The position numbers and the translations under genes were made by a program. DNA of 64,000 nucleotides from Tamaricihabitans halophyticus (GTDB lineage: Bacteria > Actinomycetota > Actinomycetes > Mycobacteriales > Pseudonocardiaceae). Location of the stretch: positions 1 through 64,000 of the forward strand of contig NZ_SLXQ01000006.1 of NCBI RefSeq assembly GCF_004340875.1, given 5' to 3'. Of the stretch, positions 54,928 through 63,547 are shown one piece after another. Each line of letters starts with the position of its first letter. Position 1 is the first letter of the stretch. The notes beneath the pieces are model-generated. The model saw nothing but the letters and a program-made list of their open reading frames with translations. It was not told the origin of the DNA and made no database searches.

Positions 54928-54964
54928 ACCGCCGCCCGTCAGGGCGACCTTGAGGGGCGGCGGT
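54928..54964. terminator. Second hairpin after DUF3830
   Basis: Perfect arms ACCGCCGCCC (54928-54937) and GGGCGGCGGT (54955-54964), 17-nt loop. Forms a tandem pair with the preceding hairpin. Confidence 0.65.
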
Positions 54965-54978
54965 CGGGCGACGGGCGG

Positions 54979-55014
54979 GCGAAACTCTGAGCTACGCAAG
55001 GCACGAGCAGTAGT
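54979..55014 (+). repeat. Degenerate duplicate of the DUF3830 C-terminal coding sequence
   Basis: In one frame this stretch reads G-E-T-L-S-Y-A-R-H-E-Q-stop, against G-E-T-L-S-Y-A-R-H-G-stop at the end of the gene. The nucleotide match is imperfect (GAAACTCTGAGCTACGCAAG against GAAACGCTCAGTTATGCGAG), so the similarity is conserved at protein level. Confidence 0.6.
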
Positions 55015-55021
55015 TCGACTC

Positions 55022-55052
55022 GCGACCGCGTTCCTTAAGAATATTGCGTTGT
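55022..55052 (-). repeat. Dispersed intergenic repeat, copy 8
   Basis: On the minus strand: ACGCAATATTCTTAAGGAA followed by CGCGGTCGC. A divergent module A copy between convergent genes, overlapping the left arm of the hairpin at 55046-55086. Confidence 0.65.
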
Positions 55053-55086
55053 GCACGCTGGATACCACGATCAGCGTGCACAACGC
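55046..55086. terminator. 15-bp perfect hairpin between convergent genes
   Basis: Arms GCGTTGTGCACGCTG (55046-55060) and CAGCGTGCACAACGC (55072-55086), 11-nt loop. Four bp beyond the stop of the Abi-alpha-like gene; likely its terminator, and a backstop for the DUF3830 transcript. Confidence 0.8.
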
Positions 55087-55089
55087 GAT

Positions 55090-55854
55090 TCAGCCTTCCG
55101 GCGCGCACGCCGCCCAGAAATCCTTGCCGAGCGGGGAAAGCTGAACACTGCCGCGGATCAACCGTGGCGCGCGGTTACCCAGTTCACGGGCCCGCTCCTC
55201 CGCGGCGCGCACCACCGGATCGGCGCGCAACACCTCGTACTCCGTCTCCAACGAATCCCGCGCTGGACCGCGTTCGGCCAAGCCGAGCTCGAGCAACCGG
55301 CCCAGGTACACGTGCGCGTCCTCGACAAGCGCCACACCCGCCGCCCTGCCCACGGTAGAGGCGTTGCGCAGCACCAGCTCCTTCTGCTGGCCGAAGGCAG
55401 CCCGGACGGCCACGTCGAGCACCGGGTACACCGTGCCATCGGAAAGCGCGGCGAGGATGCGGGCCTCATCCGGCACGAGCCGACGCAGCATTCCCTGGTA
55501 CAAGTACTGCTTGCTCTCCGCCGCGTCGCTTTCCAGCGCGCGCCCAAGCAGTTCCGCCATACCCGCGCGCAAGCCGCCTGGCCGGCCATTGGCCGCCGGC
55601 CCACCGCGCGCGGCCAGCTCCCGGTTGATCGCGGCAACACCCCGAGCCAACTCGTCCATCGCCCCCTTGCCGAGGCGCCGCACCTGGCGCCGGACCCTGC
55701 GCAGCTCGCGGTCAACCAACCCGGCGCCGGGAAGTCGCTGGCCGAGCCCCCAGCCGGTACGCCCCACCCACCGAACGGCGCGTTGCGCGTTGTCCACCAG
55801 GTCACCCACCCGCAGCACCACTACACCGCGCGAGGTGTCCTCATCCGGTGTCAC
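55090..55854 (-). CDS. Abi-alpha (DUF4393)-like protein
   Basis: 254 residues from the GTG at 55854, chosen for GGAGGT upstream. Soluble, rich in Arg and Ala helices. The central block RLVPDEARILAALSDGTVYP, followed by LRNASTVGRAAGV and a C-terminal R-G-S-V-Q-L-S-P-L-G-K-D-F-W, resembles the DUF4393/Abi-alpha family, named for weak similarity to a phage abortive-infection protein. Actinobacterial members are mostly of unknown role, and no other defence gene is adjacent. Divergent from the FAD oxidase gene. Confidence 0.5.
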   Translation of the reverse strand: MTPDEDTSRGVVVLRVGDLVDNAQRAVRWVGRTGWGLGQRLPGAGLVDRELRRVRRQVRRLGKGAMDELARGVAAINRELAARGGPAANGRPGGLRAGMAELLGRALESDAAESKQYLYQGMLRRLVPDEARILAALSDGTVYPVLDVAVRAAFGQQKELVLRNASTVGRAAGVALVEDAHVYLGRLLELGLAERGPARDSLETEYEVLRADPVVRAAEERARELGNRAPRLIRGSVQLSPLGKDFWAACAPEG

Positions 55855-55987
55855 GCGCGCACCTCCGTTCGACGATCGGCCGCCCACCAGCATCGCACAA
55901 CGACACATGCCGGTAGTTCGTAGTCGCCGGCGCGCGATGGCAATACTGTGGCGCATACACGAACCAGGCGGCGAGCAAAGGGGCGGC

Positions 55988-57391
55988 ATGGCAAATCTGG
56001 ACGGGTTCAGCGACACCCTCAGCGGGATCGTCGGCACTGGTCAGCTGCTGGTCGGCACGGACATCCCGGTCGAGTACGCCCGTGACGAGGCACTCGAGGT
56101 CCAGGCGCAGCAGCCCGGCTGGCTGGTCCGTCCGGACGACACCGAACAGGTGGCCGCGGTCATCAGGGCGGCGAACGAACACGGCGTGCCGGTCACCGCG
56201 CGCGGCTCGGGCAGCGGGCTCTCCGCTGGTGCTCGCCCGGAGCCTGGCGGCCTCGTACTCAGCTTCGAACGGATGAACGCGATCCTGGAGTTGGACACCG
56301 AGAACCACGTGGCCGTGGTGCAACCCGGCGTGACGCTCGGCGAGCTGGAGGAGCGCACGGCCGAGGTCGGCCTGGTGTACCCGGTCTATCCGGGTGAGCT
56401 CGGTGGCAGCCTCGGCGGGAACGTGAACACGAACGCGGGCGGGATGCGCGCGGTGCGTTACGGGGTGACCAGGCAGCACGTCCTTGGCCTCCAGGCGGTA
56501 CTCGGCACTGGCGAGGTCATCCGCAGCGGCGGCAAACCGGTGAAGGTGTCCTCCGGCTATGACCTCACCCAGCTGATCATCGGCTCGGAGGGCACCCTGG
56601 CCGTGGTCACCGAGGCGACCGTGAAACTGCAACCCCGGCTGACCCGCAACGCGACGGTGCTCGCCCCGTTCGCGGATCTGGACCAGGTAATGCACGCGGT
56701 GCCACGGCTGCTCAGCAGCGGGGTCGCCCCGCACATCCTGGAGTACATCGACGCGCTGACCATGGGCGCGATCACCTACACGGCCGAACTCACCCTCGGG
56801 ATACCGGACACCGTCCGCGATGCGGCACAGGCATACCTGGTCGTCGGACTGGAAAACCGCGAGGAAGACCGGCTACAGGGCGATATCGAGCTGGTCGGCG
56901 AGCTACTCGGAACGCTGGGCGCCATCGAGGTCTACGTCCCGGATGGCACCAACGCGCACAAGCTCATCGAGGCCAGGGAGAAGGCGTTCTGGTCGGCGAA
57001 GGCAGCCGGCGCGCACGACATCGTGGATATCGTGGTGCCGCGCGCGGCACTTCCCGAATTCCTCGCCAAGGCGCGCGAGTTGGCCGCGGCCGGTGGTTCC
57101 GGGGTGGTCGGCTGTGGCCACGCCGGCGACGGCAACGTGCATCTCGCCGTGTTCCAACAGGATCCGCGGCTCCGCTCGGCGCTGTTGCGCGATATGTTCG
57201 CCGTGGCGATGACGCTCGGCGGCGCGATTTCCGGCGAACACGGTCTCGGCACCACGAAAACACCATATTTTCTCGAGCTGGAGGATCCCACGAAGATCGC
57301 GTTGATGAGCCGGATCAAGCAGGCATTCGATCCGCGGAACATTCTCAACCCTTCGGTGATCCTCGGTTCGCCAGAATCGGATCCACGCTAA
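55988..57391 (+). CDS. FAD-binding 2-hydroxyacid oxidase (GlcD/D-lactate dehydrogenase-like)
   Basis: 467 residues from the ATG at 55988; the frame is open far upstream, but AAAGGGG and the natural N-terminus M-A-N-L-D-G-F support this start. FAD-binding type 4 domain (about 40-220; PVTARGSGSGLSAGARPEPG, PGELGGSLGGNVNTNAGGMR) and FAD-oxidase C domain (about 230-460; CGHAGDGNVHLAVFQ, GGAISGEHGLGTTK). It oxidises a 2-hydroxy acid to a 2-oxo acid. Followed by a ThDP enzyme after 18 bp, which suggests sequential action on a 2-oxo acid product. Confidence 0.88.
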   Translation: MANLDGFSDTLSGIVGTGQLLVGTDIPVEYARDEALEVQAQQPGWLVRPDDTEQVAAVIRAANEHGVPVTARGSGSGLSAGARPEPGGLVLSFERMNAILELDTENHVAVVQPGVTLGELEERTAEVGLVYPVYPGELGGSLGGNVNTNAGGMRAVRYGVTRQHVLGLQAVLGTGEVIRSGGKPVKVSSGYDLTQLIIGSEGTLAVVTEATVKLQPRLTRNATVLAPFADLDQVMHAVPRLLSSGVAPHILEYIDALTMGAITYTAELTLGIPDTVRDAAQAYLVVGLENREEDRLQGDIELVGELLGTLGAIEVYVPDGTNAHKLIEAREKAFWSAKAAGAHDIVDIVVPRAALPEFLAKARELAAAGGSGVVGCGHAGDGNVHLAVFQQDPRLRSALLRDMFAVAMTLGGAISGEHGLGTTKTPYFLELEDPTKIALMSRIKQAFDPRNILNPSVILGSPESDPR

Positions 57392-57409
57392 AAGCCCGGC
57401 AGAAAGGTC

Positions 57410-58966
57410 ATGATGAACGGCGCACAAGCCATGCTTCGCACGCTGGTTGATTCCGGTGTGGACGTCTGCTTCGCGAACCCCGGCACTTCGGAGATGCACT
57501 TCGTCGCCGCGCTCGACTCGGTGCCTCGGATGCGCGGGGTGCTCGGCCTTTTCGAGGGCGTGGTGACGGGCGCGGCGGACGGTTACGGGCGGATGCTCGA
57601 CCGGCCAGCCGCCACCCTGCTACACCTTGGTCCAGGTATGGCGAACGGCCTGGCGAACCTGCACAACGCGCGGAAGGCGCATACGCCGATGGTGAATGTG
57701 ATCGGCGACCACGCCACCTACCACAAGGCGCTGGACGCGCCGCTCGAATCGGATATCGACGCGCTCACCGGCTGGTGCTCCGACTGGTCACACATCTCCA
57801 CGCGCCCCGAGGAAATCGGCGCGGACACCGCGCGGGCGATCGCCGCCGCGCGGACCTCGCCTGGCCAGGTGACCTCACTGGTGCTGCCCGCGGACACGTC
57901 CTGGTCGGCGGGTGGCACGGCCGCCGAGCCGATCCCGGTGCCTGCCGCGCCGAAGGTGGCCGAGGATGCGGTCGCCGAGGTAGCCAAGGTGCTCGGTCTT
58001 GGCGAATCCACCGTGTTGCTGCTTGGCGGCAACGCCGTCCGTGAGCCGCAGTTGCGCGCGGCGAGCCGGATCGCGGCGGCGACCGGCGCACGGTTGTTCA
58101 CCGAAACCTTCCCGGCGCGGATGGAACGCGGCGCGGGGCTACCAGCCGTGGAGAAGCTCGGTTACCTGTCCGAGCAGGTCACCTACCAGCTGACTGACGT
58201 ACGGCATCTGGTGCTCATCGGTTCCCGGCCACCGGTGTCCTTCTTCGCCTATCCGGACAAGCCGAGCGAGCTGACCCCTGCCGACTGCACCGTGCACCAG
58301 CTCGCGGAGTTCACCGAGGACACGGTGGACGCGCTGGAACGGCTCGCGGACCGGGTCGCCCCGGACACCGCGCCGGTGTTGGCCGAAGCGAGCCGACCGG
58401 CGGTGCCGACCGGCGAGCTGACCGCGCAGACCGTCGCGGAGGCGATCGGAGCGCTGTTGCCAGAAGACGCGATCGTCTCGGATGAGGCGAACACCTCGGG
58501 TCTGCTGCTGCCGATGAGCACGGCGGGCGCGCCGAGGCACGACTGGTTGTCGCTGACTGGTGGCGCGATCGGCCAGGGTATGCCGCTGGCCACCGGAGCG
58601 GCGATCGCCTGCCCGGACCGGCCGGTGATCAGTCTGGAAGCCGATGGCAGCGCGATGTACACGATCTCGGCGCTGTGGACCCAGGCGCGGGAGCAGAGCA
58701 ACGTGACGACCGTGGTGTTCAGCAACCGGTCCTACGCGATCCTGCGCATGGAGCTACAGCGGGTTGGTGCGGAAACCACCGGTACCGCCGCGGCCGAACT
58801 GCTGGATATCGGCCGGCCGGATCTGGATTTCGTGGCGCTCGCCGGCGGTATGGGCGTACCTGCCAGCAGGGCGACGACCGCGGAGGAGTTCTGCGGTCAG
58901 TTCAGCAAGGCGCTCGCCGAGCCGGGACCACACCTGATCGAGGCCGTGATCCCGTCGCTGCTCTAG
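57410..58966 (+). CDS. ThDP-dependent acetolactate synthase/benzoylformate decarboxylase-like enzyme
   Basis: 518 residues, starting ATG 57410 or 57413 after GAAAGG. N-terminal pyrimidine-binding domain with FANPGTSEMHF and the activating Glu in FEGVVTGAADGYGRM (about residue 50); middle domain; C-terminal diphosphate domain with LEADGSAMYTISALWTQARE, then S-N-R-S-Y in place of the usual N-N. Commonly annotated acetolactate synthase large subunit, but there is no small subunit nearby and the protein is shorter than IlvB. Decarboxylation of the 2-oxo acid made by the neighbouring oxidase is a reasonable inference. Confidence 0.83.
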   Translation: MMNGAQAMLRTLVDSGVDVCFANPGTSEMHFVAALDSVPRMRGVLGLFEGVVTGAADGYGRMLDRPAATLLHLGPGMANGLANLHNARKAHTPMVNVIGDHATYHKALDAPLESDIDALTGWCSDWSHISTRPEEIGADTARAIAAARTSPGQVTSLVLPADTSWSAGGTAAEPIPVPAAPKVAEDAVAEVAKVLGLGESTVLLLGGNAVREPQLRAASRIAAATGARLFTETFPARMERGAGLPAVEKLGYLSEQVTYQLTDVRHLVLIGSRPPVSFFAYPDKPSELTPADCTVHQLAEFTEDTVDALERLADRVAPDTAPVLAEASRPAVPTGELTAQTVAEAIGALLPEDAIVSDEANTSGLLLPMSTAGAPRHDWLSLTGGAIGQGMPLATGAAIACPDRPVISLEADGSAMYTISALWTQAREQSNVTTVVFSNRSYAILRMELQRVGAETTGTAAAELLDIGRPDLDFVALAGGMGVPASRATTAEEFCGQFSKALAEPGPHLIEAVIPSLL

Positions 58967-58975
58967 CCCCAACCT

Positions 58976-59000
58976 CGCTAACCTTAAAGAACGCGATCAC
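58976..59000 (+). repeat. Dispersed intergenic repeat, copy 9, module B
   Basis: CGCTAACCTTAAAGAACGCG followed by ATCAC. It precedes module A by 8 bp, as in copy 2. Confidence 0.78.
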
Positions 59001-59008
59001 ACGCAGTC

Positions 59009-59034
59009 ACCGCAAGATCCCTAAACATTGCGGT
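59009..59034 (+). repeat. Dispersed intergenic repeat, copy 9, module A
   Basis: ACCGC-AAGATCCCTAAACAT-TGCGGT, the same core with a three-base change. Confidence 0.82.
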
Positions 59035-59078
59035 TCGGTGGGTACCGGGGTGGCATCCGCTCCGCCACCGCGCTACCT

Positions 59079-59090
59079 TACTCGTGAGTA
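59079..59090. promoter_or_regulatory. Palindrome upstream of the acyl-CoA dehydrogenase pair
   Basis: TACTC-GT-GAGTA, 28 bp before the chosen start at 59119. Probably the operator of a TetR-type acyl-CoA-responsive repressor; no such gene is adjacent. Confidence 0.5.
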
Positions 59091-59118
59091 GCTAAGCGTG
59101 GCGCGGAAGGATCGCGGG

Positions 59119-60465
59119 ATGACCGACAACGGTGGGCCAAACGGCAATCCGGTCAAACGAGATGCCATGGGCCTGGGCATGGCCGTGGTCAAACGGATGG
59201 CCGGCAGCAGCCTGTTGGACAAGGTCGGTTTGCGCAAACCGGTGGAACGCGCGCTTGTCGGCTCCACTAGGGCCGGTTTCCAGGCGGCGGGCGCGGCCAG
59301 CCGCGCGTTCACGAAGGTCAGCAAGCTGCGCGCGCCGGCAAGGCCGGCAACGCCGAACGCCTCGGCCACCTTCGATCTCACCCCCACGGAGGACGAGCAG
59401 CTGATCGCCTCGACCGTGCGGGAGTTCGCGTCCGAACAACTACGTCCGGCCGCTGCCCAAGCGAACGAGGACTGCGCGCCGCCGGATGGTCTGCTCGCCA
59501 AGACGGCCGAACTCGGCCTGCACACGGTTGCCGTGCCGGAGGAACTTGGCGGCCTTGCCACCGAACGCTCCGCGATCGCCGGCGTGCTGATCGCCGAGGA
59601 ACTCGCGCGCGGCGATATGGGGCTCGCGCTTGCCTGTCTGGCGCCGTCCGCGGTCAGCACCGCGCTTTCCCTGTGGGGCGACGCGGATCAGCAGGCGACC
59701 TACCTGCCGGCGTTCCTCGGCGAGCGGCCGCCGGCCGCCGCGCTCGCGCTGCAGGAACCGCGTGCCCTGTTCGATCCGCGCCAGCCGCGCACCCGCGCGC
59801 GGCGCACCCCGGACGGCTACCGGCTGGATGGCACGAAATCGTTGGTGCCGCTTGCCGGCTCGGCGGAACTGTTCGTCGTCTCCGCCGAGCTGGAGGGCCG
59901 TGGCCCTGGGTTGTTCCTGATCGAGGCGAACACCCGTGGCGTGCGCACCGAGCCGGAGCCGGCGATGGGATTGCGGGCGGCGGCCACCGGGCAACTACAC
60001 CTGGACGGCGTGCGGTTGGCTGGATCGTCGTTGCTCGGTATGGCGGCCGGAACGGAAGTACTGACCGAATGCGTCCGGCTGTCCAGGCTCGCCTGGTGCG
60101 CGCTCGCGGTCGGCACCGCACAGTCCGTATTGGACTATGTGGTGCCGTACGTCAACGAACGCGAGGCGTTCGGCGAGCCAGTGAGCCACCGGCAGGGCGT
60201 GGCCTTCCGGGTCGCCGATATCGGCACCGAGCTGGAAGGCATGCGGCTGGCCACCTATCGCGCGGCGAGCAGGGCACAGCAGGGACTGTCCTACGCGCGA
60301 GAGACCGCGCTCGCCCGAACGCTGTGCGCGGAGAAAGGCATGACGATCGGCAGCGATGGCGTGCAGTTGCTCGGCGGGCACGGTTTCACCAAAGAACACC
60401 CGGTGGAGCGGTGGTACCGCGACCTGCGCGCGATTGGCTTGATGGAAGGCGCTGTCCTCGTCTGA
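59119..60465 (+). CDS. Acyl-CoA dehydrogenase (FadE24-like)
   Basis: 448 residues from the ATG at 59119, preceded by GGAAGGATC; a GTG at 59098 would add seven residues. An extra N-terminal region of about 85 residues precedes the dehydrogenase core (FDLTPTEDEQLIASTVREFA). The C-terminal QLLGGHGFTKEHPVERWYRD is the usual FAD-domain end. The long N-terminus and coupling to a second acyl-CoA dehydrogenase recall the mycobacterial FadE24-FadE23 pair, in which two homologous chains are encoded together. Substrate unknown. Confidence 0.82.
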   Translation: MTDNGGPNGNPVKRDAMGLGMAVVKRMAGSSLLDKVGLRKPVERALVGSTRAGFQAAGAASRAFTKVSKLRAPARPATPNASATFDLTPTEDEQLIASTVREFASEQLRPAAAQANEDCAPPDGLLAKTAELGLHTVAVPEELGGLATERSAIAGVLIAEELARGDMGLALACLAPSAVSTALSLWGDADQQATYLPAFLGERPPAAALALQEPRALFDPRQPRTRARRTPDGYRLDGTKSLVPLAGSAELFVVSAELEGRGPGLFLIEANTRGVRTEPEPAMGLRAAATGQLHLDGVRLAGSSLLGMAAGTEVLTECVRLSRLAWCALAVGTAQSVLDYVVPYVNEREAFGEPVSHRQGVAFRVADIGTELEGMRLATYRAASRAQQGLSYARETALARTLCAEKGMTIGSDGVQLLGGHGFTKEHPVERWYRDLRAIGLMEGAVLV

Positions 60466-60501
60466 CGCACCGTCGGCGGCATTACACCTGGAGCATGGGC
60501 G

Positions 60502-61737
60502 ATGATTAATCTTGAAGTGCCGAAGAAGTTTGGCGCGTTGGTCAATCAGGCACGGCAGGCGGCGAACGAGATCTTTCGGCCGATCTCCCGCAAGTACGAC
60601 AACGCGGAGCACAGCTATCCGAGCGAGCTGGACATGCTGGCCGCGCTGATCGACGGGTTGAACTCCTCCGGCGAAGGCGGAGCTGGCGCCGCGGGCGATC
60701 GCTCGAACGGCTCAGCGAAGGCAAAGAAGCCGACCGAGTCCACTGTAGATAATGGAAACCGGAATGGCGCGAACCTGGCCACCGTGCTCGGCACCATCGA
60801 GATGTGCTGGGGCGATGCCGCGCTGCTGCTTTCCATGCCACGCCAGGGCCTCGGCAACGCGGCAATCGCGGCCGTGGCCGACGATGAGCAGCAGGCCCGC
60901 TTTGGTCACAAATGGGCCGCGATGGCGATCACCGAGCCAGAATTCGGTTCGGACTCAGCCGCGGTGAGCACCACGGCGGCACTGGACGGCGACGAGTACG
61001 TACTCAACGGCGAGAAGATCTTCGTGACCGCTGGCGAGCGCGCCGAGGCGGTCGTCGTCTGGGCGAGCCTTGATCGGTCGAAGGGGCGCGCGGCGATCAA
61101 GTCCTTCGTCGTGGAGAAGGGTACGCCGGGCTTCGAAGTGGTGCGCCTCGAACACAAGCTGGGTATCCGTGCTTCGGACACCGCCGTACTTCGGTTCACG
61201 GATTGCCGGGTACCAAAGGAGAATCTGCTCGGCAGCCCGGAGGTGGACGTCAAGCGCGGGTTCGCTGGCGTGATGCAGACCTTCGACAACACCCGCCCGC
61301 TCGTCGCGGCGATGGCCGTTGGGCTGGCGCGGGCGGCCCTGGACGATATCGAGCGCATCCTCGCCGAGGCGGGTGTGCGGGTGGATTACGACAAGCCGGC
61401 ACACGCCCAGCATGCGGCGGCGGCAAGCTACCTGCGCATGCTCGCGGACTGGGAGGCGGCGCGGCTGCTGACCATGAAAGCCGCGTGGATGGCGGACAAC
61501 CGTACCCCCAATTCACTGGAAGCGTCGATGTCCAAGGCGAAGGCAGGGCGCTCGGTCACCGACATCACGCTCCAATGTGTCCAGTTGGCCGGATCACTTG
61601 GTTACACCGAGGCTTCGCTGCTAGAGAAGTGGGCAAGGGACGCCAAGATCATGGATATCTTCGAAGGAACCCAGCAGATCCAGCAGCTCATCGTGGCCCG
61701 CCGGCTGCTCGGCAAGAGCTCCACGGAGCTCAAATAG
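60502..61737 (+). CDS. Acyl-CoA dehydrogenase (FadE23-like)
   Basis: 411 residues. AMAITEPEFGSDSAAVSTTA (FAD/substrate motif), NGEKIFVTAG, and C-terminal LQCVQLAGSLGYTEASLLEK with FEGTQQIQQLIVARRLL. Between about residues 54 and 85 it carries a low-complexity insert rich in Gly, Ser, Asn and Lys that replaces the usual loop. It follows the first dehydrogenase by 36 bp. As in mycobacterial FadE pairs, the two may form a heteromeric enzyme, which is inferred from arrangement only. Confidence 0.85.
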   Translation: MINLEVPKKFGALVNQARQAANEIFRPISRKYDNAEHSYPSELDMLAALIDGLNSSGEGGAGAAGDRSNGSAKAKKPTESTVDNGNRNGANLATVLGTIEMCWGDAALLLSMPRQGLGNAAIAAVADDEQQARFGHKWAAMAITEPEFGSDSAAVSTTAALDGDEYVLNGEKIFVTAGERAEAVVVWASLDRSKGRAAIKSFVVEKGTPGFEVVRLEHKLGIRASDTAVLRFTDCRVPKENLLGSPEVDVKRGFAGVMQTFDNTRPLVAAMAVGLARAALDDIERILAEAGVRVDYDKPAHAQHAAAASYLRMLADWEAARLLTMKAAWMADNRTPNSLEASMSKAKAGRSVTDITLQCVQLAGSLGYTEASLLEKWARDAKIMDIFEGTQQIQQLIVARRLLGKSSTELK

Positions 61738-61937
61738 CCTTAGCTGCCAACGACCATACGCCGTACACTGACCTTGGTCCTCGCCCAAGGTGCGCTGGCT
61801 CCGGATGACCGCACCCGATTCTGGAGAGGGTGGCAGCCCGTTCAAGCCGGGCCGAGTCCGGGGAGGCGTCTCGGTATCACGCCAAGGCGTCTCCCAAGCC
61901 CGGGGAGCATTGACGACGTCGGGCGGCTGGACACTTC

Positions 61938-62861
61938 TCATGCCACCTTGATGACAACCTTGCCCGAAGTGTGACCTCTCTCGACGGTGGCAAGGGCGGC
62001 TGCGGCGTCGGAGAGCGGATGGTCCGCGGTGATCACGGGTGCGAGGACTCCGTCGAGGGACAGCCTGGCGGACCGTTCCAGGTTCTCGCGATCGAGGCGG
62101 CGCTCGACGAAACGTCCACCGAGATCGGGTACAGACATATCACCGACGGCGATGACGGTGCGGGGATCCCTGGCCAGCGGAGCGACCGTTCGCAGCGAAG
62201 TACCTCCGACCAGGTCGACGATCCCGTCGAAGCCGTCCGGAGCCAACTCATGTGCCGCGGCGACGACGTCCCCGGCGGTGTAGTCGATGAACCGCACTCC
62301 GACGGCCTCGGCGTACTCGCGCTTGGCGGTGCTCCCGGTGCCGATCACCCGCAGCTCGCGCCCGACGGCCAGCCGGGCGACGGCGAGGCCGACCCCGCCC
62401 CCGACCCCGTTGACCAGGACTGTGGCGCCGGCCGGGAGGCCGAGCTGGTCGAGCACGTCCACCGCGGTCGTCCCGGCCACCGGCAGCGTTGCCGCCACCG
62501 TCACGGACAGACCCGCCGGGATGCGCGCGGTGTTCGGCGCGGACAGCACCGTCGTCTCAGCGTAGGTGCCGCCACCGGTGAGGGCGAAGCCGAAGACCGC
62601 GTCACCCGCCTCGAGCCCGTCGACGTCCTCGCCCAGGGCGAGAACGGTTCCCGCTGCCTCCACGCCCAGCACACGAGGAAACGGACGGCCGCCGTCGAGC
62701 CCGGGGACCAGACCCGAGCGTAGGAGGTGGTCGAGGGGATTCACGCCGGCGACGTGGACCCGGATCAGCACCTCGCCGCGACCGGGGACGAGATCGGGAC
62801 GATCGAAGAACTCTTGCACCTCGGGTCCGCCATATCTGCCGAAACCCCACGCCTGTCCCAT
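61938..62861 (-). CDS. Quinone oxidoreductase-like zinc-independent MDR protein
   Basis: 307 residues. Medium-chain dehydrogenase/reductase: N-terminal GroES-like domain (AGVNPLDHLLRSGLVPG, G-V-E-A-A-G-T-V), nucleotide motif VLVNGVGGGVGLAVARLAVG, and a C-terminal H-T-S-G-K-V-V-I-K-V, typical of quinone reductases. The structural and catalytic zinc cysteines of alcohol dehydrogenases are absent. It would reduce quinones or enones with NADPH. Downstream of a MerR gene on the same strand, which probably controls it. It converges on the acyl-CoA dehydrogenases across 200 bp with no visible gene. Confidence 0.85.
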   Translation of the reverse strand: MGQAWGFGRYGGPEVQEFFDRPDLVPGRGEVLIRVHVAGVNPLDHLLRSGLVPGLDGGRPFPRVLGVEAAGTVLALGEDVDGLEAGDAVFGFALTGGGTYAETTVLSAPNTARIPAGLSVTVAATLPVAGTTAVDVLDQLGLPAGATVLVNGVGGGVGLAVARLAVGRELRVIGTGSTAKREYAEAVGVRFIDYTAGDVVAAAHELAPDGFDGIVDLVGGTSLRTVAPLARDPRTVIAVGDMSVPDLGGRFVERRLDRENLERSARLSLDGVLAPVITADHPLSDAAAALATVERGHTSGKVVIKVA

Positions 62862-62930
62862 TTTCTGCCGCCTCCCGTATGACCGGCCCGGTGATTCCGG
62901 GCGCTGTTGCCATCCTCACCGCTGACACCG

Positions 62931-62963
62931 ATGTAAGGGGCGACCGGCTGAGGTGGAGGTCAC
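62931..62963 (-). promoter_or_regulatory. Candidate MerR-type promoter for the quinone reductase gene
   Basis: On the minus strand a GTGACC hexamer and a TTACAT hexamer are separated by 21 bp, longer than the standard 17 and close to the 19-20 bp usual for MerR-activated promoters. No clear dyad lies between them, so this is tentative. Confidence 0.3.
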
Positions 62964-62967
62964 AGCA

Positions 62968-63360
62968 TCAGGCCGACTGTGCCACTGGTCCCGGGGTGGA
63001 CAGCTCCGCCCGGTGCCGACTGTTGGCCCTGATCAGCATGTCGAGTGCATCCCGGGCCTCGATCAGGTGCGCGATGTCGGCATCGATCCTGTCCCGCTCG
63101 CGCATCATCGCCGTGAACGTCGCCTCGGCGACGCCCAGGTCACTGGGGGAGTCCACACACGGCAGCACGGTCACGATCACCCGGCTGGACATGCCAGCCT
63201 CGAACAACTGTCGGATGAGCGACACGCGCTCGACCGCGAAATCGGAATAGTGACGCTGCCCCGCCTCGGAGCGTGAGCTGGTCAGCAGGCCCTGCTCTTC
63301 GTAGTACCGCAGTGAGCGTGGACTTACACCCGTGCGCTTGGACAATTCGCCGATCCGCAT
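62968..63360 (-). CDS. MerR-family transcriptional regulator
   Basis: 130 residues. N-terminal winged helix RIGELSKRTGVSPRSLRYYE with EQGLL and R-H-Y-S, then a coiled coil of about 35 residues (A-M-M-R-E-R-D-R-I-D-A-D-I-A-H-L-I-E-A-R-D). A single Cys (VLPCVDSPSDLG) lies in the linker, so a multi-cysteine metal site is unlikely. It is probably a redox or small-molecule sensor activating the quinone reductase gene 107 bp downstream. Confidence 0.9.
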   Translation of the reverse strand: MRIGELSKRTGVSPRSLRYYEEQGLLTSSRSEAGQRHYSDFAVERVSLIRQLFEAGMSSRVIVTVLPCVDSPSDLGVAEATFTAMMRERDRIDADIAHLIEARDALDMLIRANSRHRAELSTPGPVAQSA

Positions 63361-63519
63361 CTCGGAGATAGTACGCCCGCGCGCTCAGCAATCGCAGCTC
63401 TCACTATTCCGCTCGACGTAGCTCGGATGGCCGCGGCTCGAGCGAGTGACGTGGATAACCCTGATCGAGTGCAGGCGTCGCTTGACGGCCACCAGTCGCC
63501 TGGACGAGGCTGAATGAGC

Positions 63520-63527
63520 AAGCGCTT
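63520..63527. promoter_or_regulatory. AAGCGCTT palindrome before the thiolase relic
   Basis: The centre of AGCAAGCGCTTAGT. Sequences of this type precede many actinobacterial fatty-acid genes under TetR control. It lies 20 bp before the relic's start. Confidence 0.45.
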
Positions 63528-63547
63528 AGTAACCTCGAGGAGGCACA

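Noticed and set aside
55090-55854. Phage-defence island centred on the Abi-alpha-like gene
   Set aside because: No nuclease, toxin, restriction or reverse-transcriptase gene is nearby; the neighbours are ordinary metabolic genes.
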